A DNA stretch of 46,724 nucleotides, from positions 46,802-93,525 of the forward strand of contig DLAL01000071.1 of the NCBI GenBank assembly GCA_002493945.1. The letters are read 5' to 3'. The notes beneath the pieces are model-generated. The model was not told where the DNA came from. It saw only the letters and a program-made list of their open reading frames with translations, and searched no databases. Position 1 is the first letter of the stretch, and every line of letters starts with the position of its first letter. This DNA comes from Porphyromonadaceae bacterium UBA7048. GTDB lineage: Bacteria > Bacteroidota > Bacteroidia > Bacteroidales > Muribaculaceae. The translations under genes were made by a program, and so were the position numbers. This document shows positions 26,598 to 34,047 of the stretch, piece after piece.

Positions 26598-28712
26598 ATG
26601 AAGAAATACAGCATGATGACAGCGGTCATGATGGCCGCCGCAGCACTCACCGTGTCTGCCGAGAAGGTGGCCTCGCCTTCGGGACTTATCGTCGTCGACG
26701 CCTATGTGGCCGACGGAGGCAAGCCGACCTACACGGTCGAGTACAAGGGCCGTCCCGTCATAAAGCCCTCGCACCTCGGATTCGAGCTGGTCGGAGCGAC
26801 ATCCCTGCTCGACAAGTTCGAGATCACCGGAACAGAGACTGCCTCGTCCGACCAGACATGGACTCCTGTGTGGGGCGAGAACAGCACCATACGCGACAAC
26901 TACAACGAGCTCCTTGTGCACTACAAGCAGCCCTCGACCGACCGCTACGTGGACGTGCGATTCCGCGTGTACGACGACGGCGTCGGGTTCCGCTACGAGT
27001 TTCCCATCGACGGCCCGCTGGGCTACTTCAACATCAAGGAGGAGCGCACGCAGTTCGCCATGACGGGCGACCACACGGCATGGTGGATAGCCGGCGACTA
27101 CGACACGCAGGAGTATGACTACACCGAGAGCCGCCTCTCCGAAATCCGCGGACTGATGGACTCGGCCATATCCTCCAACGCCTCGCAGACGCAGTTCTCG
27201 CCCACAGGCGTGCAGACTTCGCTCCAGCTCAAGACCGACGACGGCATCTACATCAACATCCACGAGGCCGCACTGGTGGACTACTCGTGCATGCACCTCA
27301 ACCTCGACGACCGTAACATGGTCTTCGAGTCGTGGCTCACCCCCGACGCACAGGGTGTCAAAGGCCGCCTTCAGACTCCGGCCAAGTCGCCCTGGCGCAC
27401 GCTCATCATCAGCGACGATGCACGCGACATGCTCGCGTCGAACCTCATCCTCAACCTCAACGACCCCTGCGCCTACGACGACACCTCGTGGATCAAGCCC
27501 GTCAAGTACGTGGGCGTATGGTGGGAGATGATAGCCGGAGGCAAGCAGTGGTCCTACACCCACGACCTTCCCTCGGTCAAGCTCGACCGGCTCGACTACA
27601 CCACCACCAAGTGCCACGGCCAGCATCCTGCCAACAACGACAACGTCAAGCGCTACATCGACTTCGCCGCCGAGCACGGATTCGACCAAGTGCTCGTCGA
27701 GGGCTGGAACATCGGCTGGGAAGACTGGTTCGGACATCAGAAGGACTACGTATTCGACTTCGTCACTCCCTATCCCGACTTCGACATCGACATGCTCAAC
27801 CGCTATGCCGCCGACAAGGGCGTAAAGCTCATGATGCACCACGAGACCTCATCGGCCGCCACCAACTACGAGCGCCACATGGACGCCGCCTATCAGCTGA
27901 TGAAGAAGTACGGCTACAACGCCGTCAAGTCTGGCTACGTGGGCAACATCATCCCTTACGGCGAGCACCACTACAGCCAGTGGATGATCAACCACTACCT
28001 GTACGCGCTGAAGAAAGCCGCCGGCTACGGCATCATGGTCAATGCCCACGAAGCCGTGCGTCCCACCGGTCTCTGCCGCACTTATCCCAACCTGGTCGGC
28101 AACGAAAGCGCACGCGGCACGGAGTACGAGGCATTCGCAGGCAACAAGCCCTCGCACACCACCGTGCTTCCCTTCACCCGTCTGCAGGGCGGCCCGATGG
28201 ACTACACTCCCGGTATCTTCGAGATGGACGTCACGAAAATCAATCCGCAGAGCCAGGGCCATGTCAACAGCACCCTCGCCCGTCAGCTCGCCCTCTACGT
28301 GACCATGTACAGCCCTCTGCAGATGGCCGCCGACCTTCCCGAGCACTACGAGCGCTTCATGGACGCGTTCCAGTTCATCAAGGACGTGCCCGTGGACTGG
28401 CAGAAGAGCATCTACCTCGAGGCCGAGCCGGGACAGTACATCACGGCCGCGCGCAAGGACAAGAACTCCGACGAGTGGTACGTGGGCTGCACCTCGGGAG
28501 AGAACGGCCACAAGTCCGACATCCGTCTTGACTTCCTCGACAAGGGCCGTAAGTACGAGGCCACCATCTATGCCGACGCTCCCGGCGCACACTACCGAGA
28601 TAATCCCCAGGCTTACGTGATAAGCCGCAGGAAAGTGGACTCCCGGACACGTCTGAAGCTTTACGCTGCCCCCGGCGGCGGATATGCCATCAGTATCAAG
28701 CCTGTCGAGTAG
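26598..28712 (+). CDS. susB: glycoside hydrolase family 97 alpha-glucosidase (SusB-like)
   Basis: A 704-aa periplasmic enzyme with a Sec signal peptide (1-21) and no lipobox. It has the GH97 N-terminal beta domain, a barrel (KYVGVWWEMIAGGKQWSY, FDQVLVEGWNIGWEDWFG) and a C-terminal beta domain. The calcium- and catalysis-linked glutamates of B. thetaiotaomicron SusB (439, 508, 526, 532 from memory) map with identical spacing to Glu416 (MMHHETS), Glu485 (NAHEAV), Glu503 (GNES) and Glu509 (GTEYE). Glu172 (QEYDY) fits the remaining one. This marks the inverting alpha-glucosidase subgroup rather than the retaining alpha-galactosidase one. It releases glucose from maltodextrins after import. Confidence 0.95.
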   Translation: MKKYSMMTAVMMAAAALTVSAEKVASPSGLIVVDAYVADGGKPTYTVEYKGRPVIKPSHLGFELVGATSLLDKFEITGTETASSDQTWTPVWGENSTIRDNYNELLVHYKQPSTDRYVDVRFRVYDDGVGFRYEFPIDGPLGYFNIKEERTQFAMTGDHTAWWIAGDYDTQEYDYTESRLSEIRGLMDSAISSNASQTQFSPTGVQTSLQLKTDDGIYINIHEAALVDYSCMHLNLDDRNMVFESWLTPDAQGVKGRLQTPAKSPWRTLIISDDARDMLASNLILNLNDPCAYDDTSWIKPVKYVGVWWEMIAGGKQWSYTHDLPSVKLDRLDYTTTKCHGQHPANNDNVKRYIDFAAEHGFDQVLVEGWNIGWEDWFGHQKDYVFDFVTPYPDFDIDMLNRYAADKGVKLMMHHETSSAATNYERHMDAAYQLMKKYGYNAVKSGYVGNIIPYGEHHYSQWMINHYLYALKKAAGYGIMVNAHEAVRPTGLCRTYPNLVGNESARGTEYEAFAGNKPSHTTVLPFTRLQGGPMDYTPGIFEMDVTKINPQSQGHVNSTLARQLALYVTMYSPLQMAADLPEHYERFMDAFQFIKDVPVDWQKSIYLEAEPGQYITAARKDKNSDEWYVGCTSGENGHKSDIRLDFLDKGRKYEATIYADAPGAHYRDNPQAYVISRRKVDSRTRLKLYAAPGGGYAISIKPVE

Positions 28713-28785
28713 GCCTGAGCGTCCGTTATAACAGAGTTCCCTACAACCATTATAACATATCAATCCAATCACTCAAATTTTGTAT

Positions 28786-28793
28786 TAATTTTG
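28786..28793 (+). promoter_or_regulatory. -7 box upstream of the second SusE/F-like gene
   Basis: TAATTTTG lies 33 bp before the start codon, in a 114-bp gap after GH97. It suggests separate transcription of the SusF-like gene. A clear -33 is lacking, but two direct repeats TTATAACA (28726-28733 and 28750-28757) sit upstream and could bind an activator. Confidence 0.5.
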
Positions 28794-28826
28794 TCTCAGC
28801 CTTTAGATCCTTAAAAACATATCTAA

Positions 28827-30434
28827 ATGAAAGCAATCACAACATTTGCGCTTGCAGCCATGCTGGCAACAGGCAGCGCAGCCGCCGGCAACCTCTGGCT
28901 CATCGGCCCCGGCACTCCCTCCAACTGGGATATGGACATGGCAAGCGTTCTTCCCGAAACGGGAGAGAACACGAATGTGTACTCCAACGTTTACTACCTC
29001 AACGCCAACGAGGACTTCAAGATTCTCACCGTGGCTGACTGGAACAACACCGAATACGGTGCGGCCGACGGAGCGTCGATAGACGCCGACGGCGAAATCA
29101 GCATCGTCTCCGGAACCGGCGACAACGGCTACGGCAAGATTCAAGTCAAGGAATCGGGTAACTACACCATCACCGTAGACCTCAACACCAACAAGGCGAA
29201 ATTCGAACTTTATGCTGATCAGACCGCTCCCATCCGCTATGCCTCGCTCCGCATCGTAGGCGGTGTCACCTATCCTGAGTGGAAATATGATAATGGCTAC
29301 GTTATGCACCGCGTTCCCGAGGCACCTTATATCTACCGCGCCGAGAACGTCGGATTCGACGGCCGCGATCCCTTCTTCAAGATTTCCGCAGCCATCAAGG
29401 ACAACTGGGACCAGAAGTTCTGGTTCTTCCGCGACGCGGAAGATGCCTCCAAAATGGTGTTCAACCAGAGCGGCGACATCAAGTGGCAGGTCGACGGCAC
29501 AGGCAACTACACTGTCGAGGCAAACACTGCCACCAATGAAATCACCATCACCAAGCTCCCTCTCACGGACAAGCTCTACGTGGTAGGCGACGCCTGTCTG
29601 ACAGGCTGGGAGACTGATATGGCTCCGGCTCTCATCCGCACTGATGATGCCGCACAGGTATATTCTGCTGTGCTCTATCTCGCCGCTGACCAGCGCTTCA
29701 AGTTCCTGTCTCAGCCTATGTGGGACCATGCTGAGTATGCAGGCGCTTACGGCGCCACGCTGACCGACGGCAAGCTCGCTCTCGCATCGGGCATCAAGGA
29801 CTGCTGGCAGGTTGTCGATGAGAATACCAGTCACGAAGTCTATCCGCAGATTACCGTCCCCGAAGCAGGCAACTACCGCATTACTGTCGACATCGACAAT
29901 ATGGAGGCAACTTTCGAGAAAGCGGCTTATCAGGAGAACCCGGTGAAGTACACTTCGCTCACCCTCGTAGGCGACGCCCTCGCTTCAGGATGGTCGATTG
30001 ACGAAGGCGTGCTGATGACTCAGGATCCTCTGAATCCGCATATCTGTCGTGCGCTGAACGTGCCGATGGGCAATCCCGAAGTGCGCGCGTCCGTGGGTGA
30101 ATACAAGATAACAACCGCTCCTCAGGCCGGATACGACAAGGGTGAGGTATGGTACACACGCGACGCCGAGGATGCCGGCAAGATGGTGCTTGGCTCTGCT
30201 GACGACAATAAGTGGTCGGTCGAGGAACCCGGCTACTACAATATCTACGCCAATACCGTCGACAACACCATCCGCGTGGAGAAGGTCATTCCTGCCGGTA
30301 TCGGCCTCGCTCCTGCCGCCGGTGAAGGCGAGGCAGAGTACTACACCCTCCAGGGCATCCGCGTGGAGCGTCCTTCGACGGGTCTCTACATAGTCCGTCA
30401 GGGCGGCAAGGTGTCGAAAGTATATGTGAAGTGA
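28827..30434 (+). CDS. SusE/SusF-like multi-module protein with C-terminal sorting tail
   Basis: A 535-aa exported protein. The signal peptide (about 1-20, ending GSAAAG) has no lipobox Cys, unlike SusE and SusF. Four SusE/F-type modules follow, opening with NLWLIGPGTPSNWDMDM, SLRIVGGVTYPEWKYDNGY, KLYVVGDACLTGWETDM and SLTLVGDALASGWSIDEG. The last ~35 residues (YTLQGIRVERPSTGLYIVRQ, then GGKVSKVYVK) look like the type-A C-terminal domain used for secretion or anchoring in Bacteroidetes. It probably binds alpha-glucan outside the cell, reached by a route other than the lipoprotein one (inference). Confidence 0.85.
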   Translation: MKAITTFALAAMLATGSAAAGNLWLIGPGTPSNWDMDMASVLPETGENTNVYSNVYYLNANEDFKILTVADWNNTEYGAADGASIDADGEISIVSGTGDNGYGKIQVKESGNYTITVDLNTNKAKFELYADQTAPIRYASLRIVGGVTYPEWKYDNGYVMHRVPEAPYIYRAENVGFDGRDPFFKISAAIKDNWDQKFWFFRDAEDASKMVFNQSGDIKWQVDGTGNYTVEANTATNEITITKLPLTDKLYVVGDACLTGWETDMAPALIRTDDAAQVYSAVLYLAADQRFKFLSQPMWDHAEYAGAYGATLTDGKLALASGIKDCWQVVDENTSHEVYPQITVPEAGNYRITVDIDNMEATFEKAAYQENPVKYTSLTLVGDALASGWSIDEGVLMTQDPLNPHICRALNVPMGNPEVRASVGEYKITTAPQAGYDKGEVWYTRDAEDAGKMVLGSADDNKWSVEEPGYYNIYANTVDNTIRVEKVIPAGIGLAPAAGEGEAEYYTLQGIRVERPSTGLYIVRQGGKVSKVYVK

Positions 30435-30457
30435 CCGACATATAAGCCCTCTTACGA

Positions 30458-30498
30458 AAAATGGCCGGCTTTCCTCAGGCGAGGAAGCCGGCCATTTT
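30458..30498. terminator. bidirectional hairpin terminator
   Basis: AAAATGGCCGGCTTTCCTC pairs with GAGGAAGCCGGCCATTTT through an 18-bp stem with one bulged T and the 4-nt loop AGGC. It lies between the convergent SusF-like and rubrerythrin genes, with A and T runs at both feet. Confidence 0.9.
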
Positions 30499-30528
30499 CA
30501 TGCGGAACTGTGCCGCCGTAGGGAGCAA

Positions 30529-31071
30529 TCAATAGTTGTGTGCCTCGAGTTCGAAGAAGCTCTGGGGATGCTGGCAGACGGGGCATACTTTCGGCGCTTT
30601 TTTGCCGATGACTACATGTCCGCAGTTGCGGCAGATCCAGATGGCGTCGCCTTCGCGCGAGAAGACAATACCTTCTTCAATGTTGCTCAGGAGACGGCGG
30701 TAGCGCTCTTCGTGGTGGCGCTCGATGGCTGCCACTGCGCGGAAGCGTGCGGCAATCTGGGTGAAGCCTTCTTCCTCGGCTTCAGCTGCCATGCGGTCGT
30801 ACATGTCGGTCCATTCGTAATTCTCGCCTTCAGCAGCGGCACGGAGGTTTTCCATGGTGTCGCCGATTTCTCCGCCATGGAGATACTTGAACCAGAGTTT
30901 GGCGTGTTCTTTCTCGTTGGCTGCGGTCTCTTCGAAGATGGCGGCAATCTGCTCGAATCCGTCACGGCGTGCTTTGGAAGCGAAGTATGTGTATTTGTTG
31001 CGGGCCATTGACTCGCCGGCGAACGCTTCTATGAGATTGCGTTCGGTCTTGGTGCCTTTTAATTCTTTCAT
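30529..31071 (-). CDS. rbr: rubrerythrin
   Basis: A 180-aa cytoplasmic non-haem iron protein that reduces hydrogen peroxide in anaerobes. The ferritin-like four-helix domain (1-140) contains NLIEAFAGESMARNKYTYFA, EETAANEKEHAKLWFKYL and AIERHHEERY, which provide the diiron ligands. The C-terminal rubredoxin-like domain has ICRNCG and VCPVCQHP, the two CxxC pairs that bind one iron. The start codon overlaps the perR stop by 4 bp (ATGA), so it is translated from the perR transcript. Confidence 0.97.
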   Translation of the reverse strand: MKELKGTKTERNLIEAFAGESMARNKYTYFASKARRDGFEQIAAIFEETAANEKEHAKLWFKYLHGGEIGDTMENLRAAAEGENYEWTDMYDRMAAEAEEEGFTQIAARFRAVAAIERHHEERYRRLLSNIEEGIVFSREGDAIWICRNCGHVVIGKKAPKVCPVCQHPQSFFELEAHNY

Positions 31072-31538
31072 TCTGTTGTGTTTTTTATGTTGGTGTTTAG
31101 TTTTGTGTCAGTGGGTGACGCCGTGCATGCCGGACACAGTCCTTTGCCGTAGACGTCTACAGAGTCTATTTCAAAGCCTTGCATGTCGACCGGAGCGAAT
31201 CCATCGGGCAGCGGCATGTCAAAGATGGTGCCGCATCCGCGGCATATGAAGTGCGCGTGGGGAGGCTGCGGAGCCAGGTCATAGTGCCTGTTGCCGGCAT
31301 CTATTTCGAGTTCTCTGACCAGTCCGGCTTCGACGAGCGCATGAAGAGAGTTGTAGACTGTCGACCGCGACAGAGAAGGAAATCCGTGCAGAATCTCGTT
31401 GTATATTTCGTCCGAATCGGGGTGTGAATGAGAGTTGCCGACATATCGCAGGACCGCGAGCCGCTGCGCCGACGGCCGCAGGCCTGCCTTGCGCATCATG
31501 TCGACCATCTCGGTGTCAGTGAGTATGTGGTGATTCAT
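31068..31538 (-). CDS. perR: Fur-family repressor, PerR-like
   Basis: A 156-aa metalloregulator. It has a winged-helix DNA-binding domain (about 10-85: LRPSAQRLAVLRYVGNSHSH, FPSLSRSTVYNSLHALVEAG) followed by a dimerisation domain with PHAHFICRGCGTIFD and GLCPAC. The two CxxC pairs form the structural zinc site. Its coupling to rubrerythrin by a 4-bp overlap and a Per-box-like sequence over its own promoter favour PerR (peroxide sensing) over Fur. It probably represses itself and rbr until peroxide oxidises a metal-ligand His (known for PerR, inferred here). Confidence 0.9.
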   Translation of the reverse strand: MNHHILTDTEMVDMMRKAGLRPSAQRLAVLRYVGNSHSHPDSDEIYNEILHGFPSLSRSTVYNSLHALVEAGLVRELEIDAGNRHYDLAPQPPHAHFICRGCGTIFDMPLPDGFAPVDMQGFEIDSVDVYGKGLCPACTASPTDTKLNTNIKNTTE

Positions 31539-31565
31539 TTTTTGTTCGGTTGTTTTGGAATTGTT

Positions 31566-31604
31566 GCAAAATTAAGAATAATTCCAATATTATACAAATT
31601 ATAG
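31566..31604 (-). promoter_or_regulatory. perR-rbr promoter with overlapping Per-box-like operator
   Basis: On the minus strand TTTG (31598-31595) and TAATTTTG (31574-31567) are 20 bp apart, a good Bacteroides promoter. The segment CTATAATTTGTATAA (31604-31590) matches 11 of the 14 fixed positions of the B. subtilis Per box TTATAATnATTATAA and covers the -33 element, so binding would block transcription (inference). Confidence 0.6.
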
Positions 31605-31618
31605 TGATGTTTTTTTAT

Positions 31619-31653
31619 GAAAAAAAACCAGGCTGTGCTTTTGACACAGCCTG
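31619..31653 (-). terminator. terminator of the GH13 gene
   Basis: The stem CAGGCTGTG / CACAGCCTG (31629-31637 with 31645-31653) has a 7-nt loop and is followed on the minus strand by an uninterrupted T run. This is a classical intrinsic terminator 29 bp after the GH13 stop. Confidence 0.9.
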
Positions 31654-31681
31654 TCAGGATTATAATCGGTTCAGAGAGACG

Positions 31682-33778
31682 TCAGCGGACCACGACTTTA
31701 GAGGAAGTGCCGTCTACACGGACGACGTACATGCCTGCAGGAACTTCGAGCGAAGGCATCAGGCGTCCGGAGAGGTCGTAGACTTCGGCTCGGTCATAGG
31801 GGCCTGCGATGATGATGCGGCCGTCGGCACCGTAGACTTTGACGGCGCTGTCGCCGGAGATGATGCCGTCGACACCTGCCACGCCCGAGGTGGCGAACAC
31901 GGCGAAGCCGTTGGCAGGTACGCGCACGGTGGCGTTGCCTCCGCTGACTGTCAGCGAGGGCTCGAAGCCTGCCGAGGCGCAGATGAGCTTGGAGTCGGCG
32001 GCGGTGAGCTTCGATACGGCGGCGGTGACGTCAAGGACGGATGTCACAGACGGATTGATGAAGGCCACTATCTCGTCGTTGCCCTTCGAGAGTACCATGG
32101 TGCGTGCATTGCTGAACTTGCCCGAGCGCTGGGTGGCCTTGAATAAGGCGTCGCGCGCGAAGAGACCGGGATTGTCCATGCGGAGGTTGATGAGCGCGGC
32201 GTAGGTGTCGTGGATGAACATGCGGTTGTCATCGGCGAGCCATTCGGCCCAGTCGACAATCTTGGTGCCGGTGTCGTTGCCGCCGTTGTTGTCCTTGGTG
32301 TTCTGGTCGTTGCCGAGTTCGCCGAACTGCCATACCATCTTGGGACCGGGTGTAAGAAGCATCTGCACGGCTACGGCGGCGAGGCGGTCGGCCGCTATGG
32401 CGGGGTCGGTCTTGACGTTGCCCTTGCCCCACTGGGTGACCTTGTAGTTCATGCGCTGCTCGTCGTGGCTTTCGGCATATGCCACGGTGCTGAACTGGGG
32501 GCGTCCGCCGTCGCTGGCGGCGTTGAAGCGGAAGAAGTTGAGATCGCCGTCGTCCCACCCCATGGCGTACTGGCACGAAGCCTCGTTGACGTTGGCCCAC
32601 TGGAGCTGTCCGTCGTTGCCGAGTTCTTTCTCTTCCTGGACGCTGCCGAGGAGCTCGTTGATGTGTATGCCGTCAGGCTTGACCGACTTGATGACGCCGT
32701 AGAGGCGCTTCATGCGGTCGACGCGGCTCCGGTTGTATGCCTCGGTGCCCGAGCCGTAGCTGTTGTTGTCGCCCAGACCCTTGACCAGGTCAAAGCGGAA
32801 TCCGTCGACGTTGTACTTCTCCATCCAGTAGCGCAGGGCGTCGTCCCACTGCTGCTGTACCAGGGGATTGTCCTGCTTCCAGTCGTTCAGCACGCTCCAG
32901 GCGTGTGGCGCGGTGCGGTTGTAGAAGGGGTTGGATGCTATCGGGTACATCTGATACCAGGGATGCAGACCGTCGCTCTGGTTGAATACGATGTCGAGGA
33001 TGACGGCTATGCCGTTGCGGTGGCACTCTTCGATGAAGTCCTTGTAGTCTTTGGGCGAGCCGTAAGCCTTGTCGGGAGCCATGTAGAAGTTGGTGTTGTA
33101 TCCCCACGAGTCGTTGCCGTTGAACTCCATGATAGGCATCAGCTCCACGGCGTTGAATCCGAGTTCCTTTATATAAGGAATCTTCTCGATGGCCTTGCTG
33201 ACGGTGCCCCAGCCCATGTCCTTGCCGTCGAAGCCGGTGAAGTCGCGGAAGAGCATCTCGTAGACGACGAGGTTGTCACGGTCGGGAATTGAGAAGTCAG
33301 AGAATGTGTAGTCGTCGATGTCGCCGCGGTATACAGCGAGCATCACGTCCTTGACGGCATCGGTGCCCGGATGCTTGGGGCCGTCGGGCCATACAGAGCG
33401 GCGGAGAGTGCGGTCGTTGTAGCAGTCGAGCACGAGATGGGCGTAGGGGTCGGCGACTTTGTACTGCTCGTCGACATAATAGTAGTAGGAGTACCACTGG
33501 TCGTCGGCCAGACCGGTGACGGTGGTCCAAAAGTAACGGTTGCCTTCATAGTCCTGCCAGTCCATAGCATTTTCGTCGAGCACCTGATAGTCGTCCCATG
33601 ACGGCACAAGTGTGACAGAAGTTTTCTGAGGAGCGGCGAGGCAGAAAGTGACGGAACCGTCGGCGTTCTTCACGGCACCTTGTCGGGGTATACCTCCGGG
33701 ATAGTCGACCGCAGCTCCGAAGGCTTGGGCTGAGGCGAGAAGCATCGTCGCCGGGAGGAGGGCGTAAAACTTATTCAT
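31682..33778 (-). CDS. secreted alpha-amylase-family (GH13) enzyme with sorting tail
   Basis: A 698-aa protein starting at the ATG at 33778, which places a signal peptide first (ends near QAFGA, no lipobox). An N-terminal beta domain of the CBM48/E-set type spans about 25-125. The GH13 barrel has nucleophile Asp330 (DGFRFDLVKG), acid Glu375 (INELLG) and Asp439 (ESHDEQR), so the triad is complete. In region I the usual NH is NQ (DIVFNQSDG). A C-terminal beta domain is followed by a type-A-like tail (VYDLSGRLMPSLEVPAGMYV, ending KVVVR). It probably cuts starch, pullulan or related alpha-glucan outside the cell. It lies downstream of the PUL on the opposite strand, beyond perR-rbr. Confidence 0.93.
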   Translation of the reverse strand: MNKFYALLPATMLLASAQAFGAAVDYPGGIPRQGAVKNADGSVTFCLAAPQKTSVTLVPSWDDYQVLDENAMDWQDYEGNRYFWTTVTGLADDQWYSYYYYVDEQYKVADPYAHLVLDCYNDRTLRRSVWPDGPKHPGTDAVKDVMLAVYRGDIDDYTFSDFSIPDRDNLVVYEMLFRDFTGFDGKDMGWGTVSKAIEKIPYIKELGFNAVELMPIMEFNGNDSWGYNTNFYMAPDKAYGSPKDYKDFIEECHRNGIAVILDIVFNQSDGLHPWYQMYPIASNPFYNRTAPHAWSVLNDWKQDNPLVQQQWDDALRYWMEKYNVDGFRFDLVKGLGDNNSYGSGTEAYNRSRVDRMKRLYGVIKSVKPDGIHINELLGSVQEEKELGNDGQLQWANVNEASCQYAMGWDDGDLNFFRFNAASDGGRPQFSTVAYAESHDEQRMNYKVTQWGKGNVKTDPAIAADRLAAVAVQMLLTPGPKMVWQFGELGNDQNTKDNNGGNDTGTKIVDWAEWLADDNRMFIHDTYAALINLRMDNPGLFARDALFKATQRSGKFSNARTMVLSKGNDEIVAFINPSVTSVLDVTAAVSKLTAADSKLICASAGFEPSLTVSGGNATVRVPANGFAVFATSGVAGVDGIISGDSAVKVYGADGRIIIAGPYDRAEVYDLSGRLMPSLEVPAGMYVVRVDGTSSKVVVR

Positions 33779-33835
33779 AAAAATGGAATGAGATAGTAAG
33801 TTATGATAAAATCTATGGTAATTCACGGTATGGAT

Positions 33836-33869
33836 GCAAAGTTACGGATATTCTGTCAATAATGCAATA
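33836..33869 (-). promoter_or_regulatory. promoter of the GH13 gene
   Basis: The minus strand has TAACTTTGC (33844-33836), a perfect -7 box, with TATTGC near 33869-33864 as the possible -33. The start codon is 57 bp downstream. Confidence 0.6.
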
Positions 33870-33966
33870 TAATTAATAGAATAAGGGTTAATGAGCCATT
33901 GTTAAATATTCTTAATTTAATGTTGCAAAAATAGATTTCACGGCTTTAAAAATAATATATTTTGCT

Positions 33967-33974
33967 TAACTTTG
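33967..33974 (+). promoter_or_regulatory. -7 box of the 625-aa exported protein gene
   Basis: TAACTTTG matches the -7 consensus 73 bp before the ATG at 34048. The region is AT-rich and shared with the divergent GH13 promoter; no certain -33 is seen. Confidence 0.55.
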
Positions 33975-34047
33975 CAGCGAATCATTTCCAAGTCTATCAA
34001 TAAATGCATAAACACTTGCATTTTGTCACAACAAATTCAATTTACTT

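Noticed and set aside
25191..27842. An 883-aa open frame antisense to the GH27-like and GH97 genes
   Set aside because: It covers two well-supported glycosidase genes and shows the same reverse-frame composition, with no promoter or domain.
32210..33292. A 360-aa plus-strand open frame opposite the GH13 gene
   Set aside because: It is the reverse frame of a gene with a complete catalytic triad and shows only Val/Glu/Ala-rich low-complexity sequence.
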